A stretch of DNA of 64,000 nucleotides from Methylotenera sp. (GTDB taxonomy: Bacteria; Pseudomonadota; Gammaproteobacteria; Burkholderiales; Methylophilaceae): assembly GCA_030652995.1 (NCBI GenBank), contig JAUSAG010000013.1, positions 1 to 64,000 on the forward strand, in the 5' to 3' direction. The first letter of the stretch is position 1; every line of letters starts with the position of its first letter. Positions 18,905-29,157 of the stretch are shown one piece after another. The notes below the pieces were generated by a model, which did no database searches, was not told where the DNA came from, and was given only the letters and a program-made list of their open reading frames with translations. Both the position numbers and the translations under genes were made by a program.

Positions 18905-21199
18905 GTGAAAGTTTTTAAGTTAAATAGAATAAGTAGTTTGATGGCCATGGCGGGTCTGTTGGGGACTTCTGGGTTTGCTGTTGGGGAAGATGCCAAAAGC
19001 GTAAGGGTGTTAAATGTAGCACCTATTGTAGTGACAGGAACGCGTATTGAGCAAAACAGTTTTGATTTGCCGATGTCAATTGACGTGACGGATGCAGAGC
19101 AGATTCAAGAAGGGCAACTGAAAGTTAATCTTTCAGAGTCTTCAGCGCGAGTACCTGGCGTTGTAATCAACAATCGTAATAACCCTGCACAAGATTTAGC
19201 CATTCAAATTCGCGGCTTTGGTGCGCGCTCTGCATTTGGTGTGCGTGGTGTGCGTTTGTATGCAGACGGCATTCCGATGACGATGCCTGATGGCCAAGGT
19301 CAAACGGGTACATTTAACTTAGATACTGCTTCCCGCGTGGAATATCTGCGTGGTCCTTTCTCTGCGCTTTATGGCAACTCATCAGGTGGTGTGGTGCAGA
19401 TTTTCACTAAAGATGGTGAAAAAGATCCAACGCTTTCAGGTGGTATTGTTTTCGGTAGTTATGGAACACGTCGAGAAAGCCTAGAGTTTAGTGATAGCGG
19501 TGATGGTTTTGATTATGTAGTTAATGCTAATACTTATCGTAGTGATGGTTATAGGGATCAGTCTGACACTCGTCGCGATACCTTGCATGGAAAAATCAAT
19601 TTTAGATTAAGTGATGATACAAAACTAACGATTGTTGCCACGGCACTTGATCAGCCTGACAATAAAGACCCGCAAGGTTTAGATGCAACTCAATTAAAAC
19701 AAAATCCTAAGCTAGCAGGTGTAGGTTCGGAGAAGTTTAATACTCGCGTTTCGCGCAGCCACCAACAGGTGGGCGCGACGCTTGAACATCAGTTTACCCC
19801 AAATGATACGGTGCGTTTGATGGCGTACTATGGACAGCGTGAAAATGAGCAGTATCAATCTGTTACCGCAGGGGCGCAACGCAATAACCTACAAGGAGGT
19901 GGTGTTGCAACGATTAATCGTGATTTTGGAGGGGTAGATTTACGCTGGACGCATAACGGAAAAGTTGGTGAAAAACCTTATACGGTAACTGCGGGATTGA
20001 ACTATGACCGCATGGAAGATGACCGTAAGGGTTATGAAAATTTTATTGCAAATGGTGTGTTAGATAGCGATGTGGATTGTGGTGTTTTATCTGGCGGCCA
20101 GCCTATACTTTGCGGAGTGCGAGGCAATTTGCGTCGCGATGAAATTAACACTGCGAAGAACTTTGATCAGTATTTACAAGGCTCTATTGATTTAAGCCAA
20201 AAGTTTACATTAAGCGGTGGTTTGCGTCATAGTAAAGTACGCTTTAATAATGAAGACAACTACATTAAAGGCGTTACAGCAGGCTATACGGGGGTTGCAA
20301 ACCCCAATGACAGCGGATCTGCGACATTCAGTGAAACCACACCTGTGATAGGAGCGATTTTTAAACTTACAGATACTGTTAATTTTTATGCGAATGCGGG
20401 AGAGAGTTTCGAAACGCCGACTTTTGTTGAAATGGCGTATAAACCTACAGGTGCTGGTGCCGGACTTAACTTTGACTTGAAGCCAGCTAAAAGTCGTCAA
20501 TATGAAACAGGCGTAAAAGCGATGTTAGGCGATTCTACATTGCTCAATGTGGCTTTGTTTAAAATTGATACTAATGATGAAATCGTGTTGCAACAGCAAT
20601 CAGGTGGTCGTTCAGTGTTTCAAAACGTAAAAAGTAGTGAGCGTAAAGGACTTGAGCTTTCGCTGGATAGTAAGTTTGATAACGGCATCAGAACATATCT
20701 TGCCTACACTTATCTGGATGCGGAGTTTTCATCTGATTTTAGGGCATGTAAGCCTTTTGCTGGAAATCAGACAGCATGTAATATCAATGCAGCAGCAACA
20801 CTGCCCACAGCTCCATCACCTGGTAACTCTGGAGGTGAGTTAATCAAATCGGGTAGTGATATTCCGGGTACGTTCAAGCAAACTTTGTACGGTGAAGTGT
20901 CTTGGAAATATCAGCCAATGGGCTTTTCAACCGCGTTAGAAGCGCGTGCAAACAGCAAAACTAATGTGGCATTTAAGTCGGAATACGGTAAAGCAAATGG
21001 TTATGTAGTAGCTGCTTGGCGCGGTGGCTTTACCCAAAAAGTGAATAACTGGAGATTTAATCAGTTTGTGCGTATAGAAAATTTGTTTGATAAAGAATAT
21101 GTGGGTTCAGTACGTATTGCTGATTTGAATGGACGTTACTATGAGCCTGCACCAGGTCGTAACTGGCTGCTGGGCTTGAATGCTTCTTACAAGTTCTAA
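18905..21199 (+). CDS. TonB-dependent outer-membrane receptor
   Basis: 764 residues starting at GTG. An N-terminal signal peptide (MAGLLGTSGFAVGEDA region) precedes a plug domain with a TonB-box-like VAPIVVTGTRI and RIEYLRGP-type VEYLRGPFSALYGNSSGGVV. The 22-strand barrel ends in the classical aromatic C-terminus NASYKF. Such receptors import iron chelates, cobalamin or other large substrates using TonB energy. The substrate cannot be read from the sequence, and no TonB, permease or regulator gene is adjacent. It is inserted between dut and coaBC, with its own terminator. Confidence 0.9.
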   Translation: MKVFKLNRISSLMAMAGLLGTSGFAVGEDAKSVRVLNVAPIVVTGTRIEQNSFDLPMSIDVTDAEQIQEGQLKVNLSESSARVPGVVINNRNNPAQDLAIQIRGFGARSAFGVRGVRLYADGIPMTMPDGQGQTGTFNLDTASRVEYLRGPFSALYGNSSGGVVQIFTKDGEKDPTLSGGIVFGSYGTRRESLEFSDSGDGFDYVVNANTYRSDGYRDQSDTRRDTLHGKINFRLSDDTKLTIVATALDQPDNKDPQGLDATQLKQNPKLAGVGSEKFNTRVSRSHQQVGATLEHQFTPNDTVRLMAYYGQRENEQYQSVTAGAQRNNLQGGGVATINRDFGGVDLRWTHNGKVGEKPYTVTAGLNYDRMEDDRKGYENFIANGVLDSDVDCGVLSGGQPILCGVRGNLRRDEINTAKNFDQYLQGSIDLSQKFTLSGGLRHSKVRFNNEDNYIKGVTAGYTGVANPNDSGSATFSETTPVIGAIFKLTDTVNFYANAGESFETPTFVEMAYKPTGAGAGLNFDLKPAKSRQYETGVKAMLGDSTLLNVALFKIDTNDEIVLQQQSGGRSVFQNVKSSERKGLELSLDSKFDNGIRTYLAYTYLDAEFSSDFRACKPFAGNQTACNINAAATLPTAPSPGNSGGELIKSGSDIPGTFKQTLYGEVSWKYQPMGFSTALEARANSKTNVAFKSEYGKANGYVVAAWRGGFTQKVNNWRFNQFVRIENLFDKEYVGSVRIADLNGRYYEPAPGRNWLLGLNASYKF

Positions 21200-21223
21200 T
21201 ACATAAAGTGGTTCGTTAAGCTT

Positions 21224-21254
21224 AAAAAAGCCTCGTTAATGCGAGGCTTTTTTG
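21224..21254 (+). terminator. Intrinsic terminator after the TonB receptor
   Basis: AAAAAAGCCTCG and CGAGGCTTTTTT arms around a short TTAATG loop, 24 bp after the stop codon. It can also act leftward for coaBC, whose stop is at 21357. Confidence 0.9.
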
Positions 21255-21264
21255 TTGGAGCGGT

Positions 21265-21350
21265 GTCCTGAACTTGTTGAAGGAGGCTGCGAAATTTAGT
21301 TCACTTAAAGTAATAGGGTGTCACGTTCCCATCGACAGGCTCAGTGAGCG
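21265..21350. repeat. REP-like imperfect palindrome
   Basis: GTCCTGAACTTGTTGAAGGA at about 21265-21284 and ATCGACAGGCTCAGTGAGCG at 21331-21350 are imperfect inverse copies of the CTGAGCCTGTCGAAGG type of sequence that is dispersed between genes in many proteobacteria. It fills the short gap between the convergent receptor and coaBC genes. It has no coding potential. Identification as a dispersed repeat rests on recall of the core sequence; only this copy is in the window. Confidence 0.5.
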
Positions 21351-21356
21351 TAAATT

Positions 21357-22550
21357 TCAGTTCAGCATATCTACTACATGCTGTAGTAGTAATCTGGCAA
21401 TCTCTATTTTTGGCGCGCGCTCTAATGGGTGTGCGCCATTTTTATCTAAAAGCGTTACTTGGTTGTTGTCACTGCCCATTGCTTGGGTTGCTTTATTTAC
21501 TACTATTAAAGGCAGTTTTTTCTTCTGACGTTTTGCTTCTGCGTATTCAAGCAGGTTTTCAGTTTCTGCGGCAAAGCCTACACAGAAAGGTGCGTTTGGC
21601 AGGCTTGCAATATCTGCCAGTATGTCTTTATTTGGCTTGAGTTCTATGATGAGTGATTGCTCACTTTTTTTGATTTTTTGCGCGCTGGTTATTGTGGGGC
21701 TGTAATCGGCTACGGCAGCAACGCCAATAAAAATATCTTGAGGAGCTAATTTTAAAGTTGTAGCCTGTTGCATTACGCTTTGGTACATGCTGTCTGCGTT
21801 TGTGGCTGAAATAGTATTAACGCCAATGGGAGCTTTAAGTGCGGTTGCGCCGCTGACCAGTGTGACGTCTGCACCCATTTCATAGGCGGCTTGTGCGATA
21901 GCGTAGCCCATTTTTCCGGAGCTTAAATTGGTGATGGCACGCACGGGGTCTATCATCTCCAGCGTGGCGCCAGCAGTGATGAGGATTTTTTTACCTTTAA
22001 GTAGCTTGGGCTGCAAATGCGCTTCAATTAAATAAAGCAGGTCTTCTGCTTCTAGCATGCGGCCTAGGCCGATTTCACCGCAGGCTTGTTCGCCGCTATC
22101 TGGGCCGAGCACAGCGATGTTATCTGCTTTTAATTGTGCAATATTGCGTTGTGTGGCTGGGTTTTCCCACATTTGTTTGTTCATTGCGGGGGCGACTAAC
22201 AAGGGGCAATCGCGGGCTAAGCAAAGTGTAGAGAGTAAGTCATCCGCACGACCATGTACCAACTTGGCAATGAAGTCTGCACTGGCAGGGGCGATGACAA
22301 TGGCGTCTGCAGAGCGGCTTAGTTCGATATGCGGCATGCCGTTGAGGATGGAGGCATCCCACATGCCGGTATAAACGGGTTTACCCGATAGTGCTTGCAT
22401 GGTGACTGGTGTGATGAACTGGCAGGCGGCTTCTGTCATCACGACTTGAACTTCTATGTTAGCCTTAACAAGCAGGCGCACGAGTTCAGCCGCTTTGTAT
22501 GCTGCGATGCCGCCGGTGATGCCCAATACGATTGATTTGTTTTTTTGCAT
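21357..22550 (-). CDS. coaBC: Phosphopantothenoylcysteine decarboxylase / synthetase
   Basis: 397 residues, the fused Dfp protein of coenzyme A synthesis. The N-terminal CoaC flavoprotein half (to about 190) has GITGGIAAYKAAELVR, the PXMNXXMW-type motif PAMNKQMW and the catalytic His in GMPHIELSRSADA. The C-terminal CoaB half has ITAGATLEMIDPVRAITNLSSGKMG and the lysine-rich KRQKKKLPLIVVNK. It converts 4'-phosphopantothenate and cysteine to 4'-phosphopantetheine in two steps. Diverges from the gene at 22616. Confidence 0.97.
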   Translation of the reverse strand: MQKNKSIVLGITGGIAAYKAAELVRLLVKANIEVQVVMTEAACQFITPVTMQALSGKPVYTGMWDASILNGMPHIELSRSADAIVIAPASADFIAKLVHGRADDLLSTLCLARDCPLLVAPAMNKQMWENPATQRNIAQLKADNIAVLGPDSGEQACGEIGLGRMLEAEDLLYLIEAHLQPKLLKGKKILITAGATLEMIDPVRAITNLSSGKMGYAIAQAAYEMGADVTLVSGATALKAPIGVNTISATNADSMYQSVMQQATTLKLAPQDIFIGVAAVADYSPTITSAQKIKKSEQSLIIELKPNKDILADIASLPNAPFCVGFAAETENLLEYAEAKRQKKKLPLIVVNKATQAMGSDNNQVTLLDKNGAHPLERAPKIEIARLLLQHVVDMLN

Positions 22551-22615
22551 ATTTGTTAAGATCTATGTAATGCTTTCATTTTAATACTAAATTGCCTGAT
22601 GAATACGGATAATCC

Positions 22616-23380
22616 ATGTGGCGACACTTAAGAATTATTATTTTATTGCTGATTTTAGCAACAGTTGTACAGCAAACATGGTTGGATAAAGCTGATTTGG
22701 CGTGGAAGCATAATCTTTATGTGGCGGTTTATCCTGTGAATGCAGATGGTAGCGAAAAAGTGAGTGCCTACTTACGTACCTTAACCGGTGAGGATTTTGA
22801 GCCGGTTGCAGAATATTTTTCTGAAGAATCTGCACAATATAAGCTTGGTTTACGCAGGCCCATTGAGGTGCAGTTAGGCGCGCAAGTGAGCGATGTGCCG
22901 CCTAAACCGCCCATTAACAGTAGTGTTTTTAGTACTATTATCTGGAGTTTAAAATTTAGAGCTTTTGCCTGGTCAAATAGCCCCAAAGTCAATGTTAAGC
23001 CAGATATTCGTTTGTACTTGTTATACCATGACCCTGCAACGCATCCGCAATTAAGTCATTCAACAGCGCTTAATAAAGGGCGCATTGGGCGGGTTAACCT
23101 GTTTGGAGATAATGCTTATGCTAAACAAAATCTGGTGATTACGGCACATGAGTTATTGCATACTTTAAACGCAACCGACAAATACGATTTAAGTACTACG
23201 TTCCCTGCTTATCCTGATGGGTTTGCGGAGCCTAATAAATCGCCGTTATACCCACAGGACTTTGCTGAACTGATGGGCGGGCGCGTGCCTAAGAGTGAAA
23301 CTGAGGCGGAGATTCCTAAGAGCTTGAAGCATACTTTGGTAGGTGAAAAAACGGCGAGAGAGATTGGATGGCTAAAATAG
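22616..23380 (+). CDS. Putative membrane-anchored zinc metalloprotease-like protein
   Basis: 254 residues. An N-terminal hydrophobic helix (LRIIILLLILATVVQQTWL) would anchor it in the inner membrane or act as a signal. A HExxH zinc motif occurs in the segment VITAHELLHTLNATDKYDL at about residues 178-195, with further His/Glu/Asp residues near DGFAEPNK. I do not recognise a named family with a known role; a periplasmic metallopeptidase is the simplest reading. It is 24 bp before radC and may share a transcript. Confidence 0.6.
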   Translation: MWRHLRIIILLLILATVVQQTWLDKADLAWKHNLYVAVYPVNADGSEKVSAYLRTLTGEDFEPVAEYFSEESAQYKLGLRRPIEVQLGAQVSDVPPKPPINSSVFSTIIWSLKFRAFAWSNSPKVNVKPDIRLYLLYHDPATHPQLSHSTALNKGRIGRVNLFGDNAYAKQNLVITAHELLHTLNATDKYDLSTTFPAYPDGFAEPNKSPLYPQDFAELMGGRVPKSETEAEIPKSLKHTLVGEKTAREIGWLK

Positions 23381-23404
23381 TGTTGATTAGGCGAGGCGTA
23401 TTTA

Positions 23405-24079
23405 ATGGCAATTACTGATTGGCCCGCCGCAGAGCGTCCGCGCGAGAAGTTGATCGCGTTAGGCGCTGAGGCATTATCTGATGCAGAGTTGCTTGCTATT
23501 TTTTTACGTGTGGGCGTGGTGGGTAAAAGTGCGGTTGATTTAGCCCGCGATTTACTCAGCCAATTTGGCAGCCTTAATGGCATATTTGCTGCGAGCGAAA
23601 GTGAACTAAGCCAAGTACATGGTATTGGCAGTAGTAAATATGTGCAGTTGCAGGCGATTTTTGAAATGAGTCGCCGTGCTTTAAATGAGCAGTTTTTACA
23701 GCGCGATATTTTTCAATCGCCGCAGCAAGTACGTGATTATTTAGTGTTAAGGCTTGGAGCACTCACGCGAGAGGTATTTTTGGTGATGTTTTTAGATGCA
23801 CAAAATCGCCTGAATGCCACTGAGGAGTTGTTTAGTGGTACGCTCACACAAACCAGCGTTTACCCACGTGAGGTAATAAAACGTGCCTTGCACCACAATG
23901 CAGCAGGGGTGATTTTTGCACATAATCACCCTTCCGGTGTTGCGCAGCAGAGCTTGGCTGATAAGTTACTGACCAAACAATTAAAACAGGCGCTGGCACT
24001 GGTAGATGTACGTGTGCTGGATCATTTTATTGTGGCGGGAAATCAAACATTGTCGTTTGTTGAACGTGGATTATTGTAA
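23405..24079 (+). CDS. radC: RadC family JAB-domain protein
   Basis: 224 residues, full length. An N-terminal helix-hairpin-helix part ([18 protein letters not shown]) precedes the JAB/MPN-type metal-binding domain with the motif FAHNHPSG (about residues 172-179) and an acidic residue in VRVLDHFIV. Once linked to repair, the family's actual role is unsettled; the motif predicts a zinc-dependent hydrolase. Its closeness to coaBC and dut is a conserved arrangement. Confidence 0.93.
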   Translation: MAITDWPAAERPREKLIALGAEALSDAELLAIFLRVGVVGKSAVDLARDLLSQFGSLNGIFAASESELSQVHGIGSSKYVQLQAIFEMSRRALNEQFLQRDIFQSPQQVRDYLVLRLGALTREVFLVMFLDAQNRLNATEELFSGTLTQTSVYPREVIKRALHHNAAGVIFAHNHPSGVAQQSLADKLLTKQLKQALALVDVRVLDHFIVAGNQTLSFVERGLL

Positions 24080-24102
24080 ATGGTAATAGATAGGAATCAC
24101 TC

Positions 24103-25365
24103 ATGTTAATCGATCATGCACACTGGTTGAATCTGGCGGTGGCTTTGGGTATTGGGTTGCTGATAGGCGCGGAAAGAGAGCGCAGAAAGGCAGGTGCTAG
24201 TGACCGCAGAAAAGATATCACCGGAAGTAGTGCCATTGCGGGGATTCGAACATTTGCAATTGCGTCACTAATTGGTGCCGTTAGCACGTTAATTAATCCT
24301 TGGTTGCTCATGGTGTCGATCATCTGCGTGACAATTTTCGTAGCGGTAGCTACTTTTGTTAGCAAAGATGACAACCCCAGCTTAACCACTGAAGTCAGCT
24401 TGGTGTTTACGGTAATACTGGGTGGCTTGGCCATGAGTGAAGCCGGTATGGCGGCTAGTTTGGCTGTTGCGGTGGCAATATTACTTGTAGCTAAAGAGCC
24501 TATTCATTGGTTTGTGCGTGGCGCAATTACCAAAGATGAAATGAATGACTTTTTTATTCTTGCGGCAGCTACGCTGATTGTTTTGCCAATCGTGCCCAAT
24601 GCGTTGATGGGGCCATTTTATGCAATCAATCCATATAATCTTTGGTTGGTTGTGATTTTAGTGATGTTGATTGGTGCCTTAGGCCACCTTGGTTTGAGAT
24701 TGTTCGGTAGTCGCTTAGGCTTGCCATTGGTAGGCTTTGTGTCAGGATTTATTTCAAGTATTGCAACCATCGGCTCTATGGGTGGGAAGGCACGCAAATA
24801 TCCTGAGTTACTCAGTGTTGCAGTCGCTGGTGCAACACTGTCGAGCTTAGCGACTATCGTGCAAATTGCCGTTTTATTGGTGGCGATTCATCCCGCTACC
24901 TTGCATGCACTCATGATGCCTTTAATCTTAGGCGGTCTATCGATTGGAATTTATGGGTTATTGATCACGCTGAGTTCATTGCATCAGAATGGGGTTGATA
25001 AAAGTGAGCTAGGCCGGTCTTTTAGTGTAAAAACAGCTATCACACTCGCCGCAGTTATTGCTACTGTTCTCATTGCCTCAGCAGGGCTGTCGCATTGGTT
25101 TGGTCAGGCAGGGCTTGTTTTTGCCTCAGGTGTAGCGGGTTTGGCAGATGTTCATGCTTCCACTATCTCGGTTGCTTCACTTGCTGCGGCCAGTAAGCTT
25201 GTGCCCGCTAGCGCGGCAGTACCCATATTAGTGGCTTTTTCTGCCAATGCGTTTTCTAAAGTAATTACGGCAATCGTAACAGGCGGAAGTGCATTTGGAC
25301 GCCAGGTGGTTTTAGGGCTTGTGATACAGGTATCAGTGATGTGGCTTGGCTGGTGGTTGTTTTAG
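24103..25365 (+). CDS. MgtC/SapB-DUF4010 membrane protein
   Basis: 420 residues, almost entirely hydrophobic, with about 12 predicted membrane segments. The N-terminal domain (to about 130) has the MgtC/SapB signature ALGIGLLIGAERERR; the rest matches the DUF4010 family, which is usually fused to it. MgtC-type proteins influence Mg2+ homeostasis and ATP synthase, but the function of this longer family is not established. Monocistronic judging by spacing. Confidence 0.85.
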   Translation: MLIDHAHWLNLAVALGIGLLIGAERERRKAGASDRRKDITGSSAIAGIRTFAIASLIGAVSTLINPWLLMVSIICVTIFVAVATFVSKDDNPSLTTEVSLVFTVILGGLAMSEAGMAASLAVAVAILLVAKEPIHWFVRGAITKDEMNDFFILAAATLIVLPIVPNALMGPFYAINPYNLWLVVILVMLIGALGHLGLRLFGSRLGLPLVGFVSGFISSIATIGSMGGKARKYPELLSVAVAGATLSSLATIVQIAVLLVAIHPATLHALMMPLILGGLSIGIYGLLITLSSLHQNGVDKSELGRSFSVKTAITLAAVIATVLIASAGLSHWFGQAGLVFASGVAGLADVHASTISVASLAAASKLVPASAAVPILVAFSANAFSKVITAIVTGGSAFGRQVVLGLVIQVSVMWLGWWLF

Positions 25366-25601
25366 TGAGTGTTAGCCTGAATGTTTCATAAATCACATGT
25401 ATTCTCGCTAGTTTTTTGTTCCGTATGGCAACTATATTCCGTCGGGCGTATGAATAACTACGCCACTCCTTCATGAAATTCCCCTACAAAACAAAATCCT
25501 GCACGATAATTACGTGAATTTATAAAACATCCGGGCTAGATAGCTACCGCCTTATAAAATAGCTTCAAAAATAACATCATTAATTAAATAGTAATGCGCC
25601 A

Positions 25602-26339
25602 ATGACTCTGGAATTTTCTTTACTTGTTTCGCTGATTTTTCTTTCAGCCCTGCTCTATTCATCTGTTGGGCATGGCGGGGCGTCCGCCTATCTGGCATCT
25701 ATGGCGCTGATTGGAATTGCACCTGAGACAATGCGGCCAGCTGCACTCGTGTTAAACGTTGCGGTAGCATCTATCGCGTTATATAAGTTTTATCGTGTGG
25801 GCGCGTTTTCTGCAAAATTATTTTGGCCATTGGCCATTGCAGCAATGCCTATGGCTTTTCTTGGCGGCATGATCAGTCTGCCAAGTCATATCTATAAGCC
25901 GATTATTGGTATCGTGCTTATTTACGCTGCATGGCTGGTGTTAAGGCGCTCAAATCAAGCCTATCAAGTAAATTTAGACTTGCCTAAGACGCCTGTTTTG
26001 TTAGTATTTGGTGCTTTACTTGGTTTGCTATCAGGATTGACTGGTGTTGGCGGGGGAATTTTCCTGAGCCCGCTGTTGTTATTCTTCCGCTGGGCAGAAA
26101 TGCGGGTAATATCAGGTGTTTCTGCGGCTTTTATTTTAGTGAACTCGTTGTCAGGGCTGGCTGGCGTAATGACAAAAGCCCCTGAATTGCCCGCTACTTT
26201 GCCATACTGGGTGTTGGCAGCGGTGATAGGAGGCTTTATTGGTGCCGAGTACGGTAGCAAACGTCTTGCAGTGCCTGCAATACGCAAGGCGCTTGTGGTT
26301 GTGTTGCTAATTGCCGGGCTAAAGATGCTACTTACTTAA
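25602..26339 (+). CDS. TauE/SafE family (TSUP) permease
   Basis: 245 residues with seven or eight hydrophobic segments and the two family repeats, the second marked by GLLSGLTGVGGGIFLSPLLL (about residues 140-160). TSUP proteins export or import sulfite, sulfoacetate or related organosulfur anions; the substrate here is unknown. The 236 bp upstream contain no recognisable gene. Confidence 0.88.
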   Translation: MTLEFSLLVSLIFLSALLYSSVGHGGASAYLASMALIGIAPETMRPAALVLNVAVASIALYKFYRVGAFSAKLFWPLAIAAMPMAFLGGMISLPSHIYKPIIGIVLIYAAWLVLRRSNQAYQVNLDLPKTPVLLVFGALLGLLSGLTGVGGGIFLSPLLLFFRWAEMRVISGVSAAFILVNSLSGLAGVMTKAPELPATLPYWVLAAVIGGFIGAEYGSKRLAVPAIRKALVVVLLIAGLKMLLT

Positions 26340-26417
26340 GTAATTGACCAGAATTAAATATAAGCAAATTTGCTGGTGAATTTTGAAAAATAGGCTTTAA
26401 AGATAAGTTGACAATAC

Positions 26418-28487
26418 ATGAATAAAACAATCAAAAGTATTTTCTGGGCACTGGTTGCGTTATTGGGCGCATTTGCACTGGCAGGCATTGCACTTAACCG
26501 TGGTGAGAGCATCAATGCGTTGTGGCTCATTACCGCTGCGGTGTGTATTTATGCCATTGCTTACCGTTTTTATGCAGCCTGGATTGCGTCGCAAGTATTG
26601 GTATTGGATGAAACGCGCGCCACGCCAGCTGAAAGGCTGGACAATGGGCGTGATTTTATTCCTACCAATAAATGGATTGTGTTCGGGCATCATTTTGCTG
26701 CGATAGCAGGGCCAGGGCCGTTAATTGGGCCAACACTAGCCGCGCAGTTTGGCTACTTGCCGGGCACGTTGTGGATTTTAATCGGTGCAGTGCTAGGCGG
26801 TGCAGTGCAAGATATGGTCATGCTGTTTGTTTCAACGCGGCGCAACGGACGTAGCCTAGGGCAAATGGCGCGAGATGAAATTGGCGTCATCGGCGGCACG
26901 GCGGCCTTGGTTGGCACGTTTTTGATTATGATTATTTTGATTGCCGTATTGGGCTTGGTGGTGGTGAACGCCATGAAGCATAGCCCGTGGGCAACTTCAA
27001 CCGTGGCGGCGACCATTCCCATTGCCATGATCGTGGGCTTTTATATGCGCAACATTCGCCCCGGACGCGTGCTGGAAGCCTCGGCAATAGGCGTGGTGTT
27101 ACTGCTGCTTTCTGTATTTGCGGGTGGCTGGATTGATCATCACGAAACGCTACGCACATGGTTTGACCATGACGGCCTGCCACTGGCCTACGCCATTATT
27201 GCGTATGGCTTTGCTGCCGCAGTGTTGCCGGTGTGGTTGTTGCTCGCCCCGCGTGATTATTTATCTACCTTTATGAAATTAGGCACAATTTTATTATTGA
27301 CAGTTGCTATTGTGATTTTGCGTCCTGAAATTCACATGCCGGCCGTGACACAGTTTGTCGATGGTAGCGGACCCATTTTTGGCGGTAAATTGTTCCCGTT
27401 TGTATTTATTACTATCGCTTGCGGGGCCATTTCTGGCTTTCACGCGCTAATCGCATCGGGTACTACGCCCAAGTTGCTAATGAACGAGCGCGATATCCGC
27501 ATGATAGGCTACGGCGGCATGTTGCTAGAAAGCTTTGTCGCGATTATGGCGATGATTGCGGCCACCGTATTAGAACCTGGTGTATTCTTTGCCATCAACA
27601 GCCCTGCGGGTGTGGTGGGTAAAGAGGCGGCTGATGCGATAGCAAAAATTAATAGCTGGGGTTTTGCCGTGACCGTAGAGCAAATGCAACAGCTTGCGAG
27701 TGATATGGGTGAAAGCACTTTATTTGCGCGCACGGGTGGTGCGCCTAGCTTAGCTGTTGGTATGGCGAGTATTTTTGGCAGTGCCTTTGGTAAAGGTGCG
27801 CTGGCACTTTGGTATCACTTTGCCATTATGTTCGAGGCGATTTTTATTCTCACCACGCTCGATGCCGGCACGCGCGTCGGCCGCTTTATGTTGCAAGACA
27901 TGCTGGGCAACTTCAACAAAAAACTGGGTGAAACCTCATACATGCCGTCGGTAATTTTTACCAGCAGTATTGTGGTGGCTGGGTGGGGCTACTTTTTGTA
28001 TATCGGAGTAATAGACCCTAACGGCGGCGTGAATATTCTATGGCCATTATTTGGGATTGCTAACCAAATGCTTGCGGCAATTGCCTTATGCGTAGGCACG
28101 GGCATTTTAGTGAAATCAGGTAAGTTAAAATACGCCTGGGTCACGGGCTTGCCTCTGGCGTGGCTGATTGCCGTGACCACAACCGCGGCATATCAAAAGA
28201 TTTTTAGTACAGATATTCGCATTGGTTTTTTTGCCGCCGCAGATGATATGGCGACAAAATTGGCAAGCGGTGCGTTATCAGCCGAAAAAGCTGCGGTGGC
28301 GCCACAGCTGATATTTAATCAGCATTTAGACGCTTATTTGACGATGTTTTTTGTGGTGGTGCTGTGGGTGGTGTTAATTGATATGCTGCGGTTATGCGCG
28401 CGTTACCTTAGCGGAAAACCCGTACTGAAGTTATCTGAAGCGCCGCATGAGCCAAGCCGATTGGTTGAAAACTGGGTGAGAGATTGA
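26418..28487 (+). CDS. cstA: Carbon starvation protein CstA (pyruvate/peptide transporter family)
   Basis: 689 residues, the usual length of CstA, with about 16-18 membrane helices. Diagnostic segments are the HHFAAIAGPGPLIGPTLAAQFGYLP motif region near residue 92-115, GGAVQDMVMLF, and CGAISGFHALIASGTTPKLL. The family imports peptides and, in CstA/BtsT, pyruvate. Its TGA stop overlaps the ATG of the small YbdD-like gene, the standard partnership. Confidence 0.94.
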   Translation: MNKTIKSIFWALVALLGAFALAGIALNRGESINALWLITAAVCIYAIAYRFYAAWIASQVLVLDETRATPAERLDNGRDFIPTNKWIVFGHHFAAIAGPGPLIGPTLAAQFGYLPGTLWILIGAVLGGAVQDMVMLFVSTRRNGRSLGQMARDEIGVIGGTAALVGTFLIMIILIAVLGLVVVNAMKHSPWATSTVAATIPIAMIVGFYMRNIRPGRVLEASAIGVVLLLLSVFAGGWIDHHETLRTWFDHDGLPLAYAIIAYGFAAAVLPVWLLLAPRDYLSTFMKLGTILLLTVAIVILRPEIHMPAVTQFVDGSGPIFGGKLFPFVFITIACGAISGFHALIASGTTPKLLMNERDIRMIGYGGMLLESFVAIMAMIAATVLEPGVFFAINSPAGVVGKEAADAIAKINSWGFAVTVEQMQQLASDMGESTLFARTGGAPSLAVGMASIFGSAFGKGALALWYHFAIMFEAIFILTTLDAGTRVGRFMLQDMLGNFNKKLGETSYMPSVIFTSSIVVAGWGYFLYIGVIDPNGGVNILWPLFGIANQMLAAIALCVGTGILVKSGKLKYAWVTGLPLAWLIAVTTTAAYQKIFSTDIRIGFFAAADDMATKLASGALSAEKAAVAPQLIFNQHLDAYLTMFFVVVLWVVLIDMLRLCARYLSGKPVLKLSEAPHEPSRLVENWVRD

Positions 28488-28678
28488 TGCTTAAAAAGTT
28501 AAAACATTTGTGGCATTTGATTCGAGATTTGTCAGGGGACAATGCGTACGAGCAATATTTGAAGCATTACGCTGATTTTCATCAGGCAACGGTAGATACG
28601 CCACCGCCATTGTCGCGCAAAGCGTTTTTTAAGTTGTGGCAAGACAGTCAATGGAAGGGCGTAAAACGTTGTTGCTAA
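28487..28678 (+). CDS. YbdD/YjiX family small protein (DUF466)
   Basis: 63 residues: a short basic protein with SGDNAYEQYLKHYADFH and the C-terminal LSRKAFFKLWQDSQWKGVKRCC, the signature of the YbdD/YjiX family always found after cstA or its paralogues. It is needed for full transporter activity in E. coli. The ATG at 28487 overlaps the CstA stop (TGATG); a TTG at 28484 would add one residue. Confidence 0.92.
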   Translation: MLKKLKHLWHLIRDLSGDNAYEQYLKHYADFHQATVDTPPPLSRKAFFKLWQDSQWKGVKRCC

Positions 28679-28714
28679 ACTAATGTTACAGTCAGGTGAT
28701 AGCCGCGCAAAGGT

Positions 28715-28942
28715 TTAAGCTGCAACAGATATGCTCGCTCTATTTCTACGCTCTTGATTCACATACTTAATTGATTTTCTGCGATCTTCAGTGACAAACT
28801 TCGCGTACTCTTCGTAGCTTAACTCAGTCACTTCAAAGTCAGCTTTAATCGGGCCATTTTCAGTAATGTTAAATGTAGGAACATTTGGTTTTTGTACTTC
28901 GCTTTTTTTAGCGAAAATAAAATTAAAGAATTGTTTGATCAT
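28715..28942 (-). CDS. Small hypothetical protein
   Basis: 75 residues from the ATG at 28942, chosen because GGAGG lies 6 bp before it; the frame continues upstream to 29005. An amphipathic N-terminus (MIKQFFNFIFAKKSE) is followed by a polar, charged C-terminal half with LSYEEYAKFVTEDRRK. I do not recognise the family. The good ribosome binding site argues that it is a real gene. Confidence 0.6.
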   Translation of the reverse strand: MIKQFFNFIFAKKSEVQKPNVPTFNITENGPIKADFEVTELSYEEYAKFVTEDRRKSIKYVNQERRNRASISVAA

Positions 28943-29157
28943 CACACGCCTCCACTTGCATAAAATCAGATATAGATGAAATGAGTGTTGCAAATGGCAT
29001 GCCAACAGAGCTAACTATTGTTAGAGGTTAGATTGTAATTATTTAACCCATTGAAATTCAAGTATAATTTTTTAACGACTAAGCTCGACATCCAAGCTTG
29101 AGTTGACTAAAAGTTAAGATTAGGAAGTTGATGCCAATATTTTTTGACGAAACTTCG

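Noticed and set aside
25366-25601. Insertion-sequence remnant
   Set aside because: The stretch has an inverted GGGCGTA / TACGCC pair near 25445-25461 that looks repeat-like, but no transposase fragment or terminal repeats could be shown.
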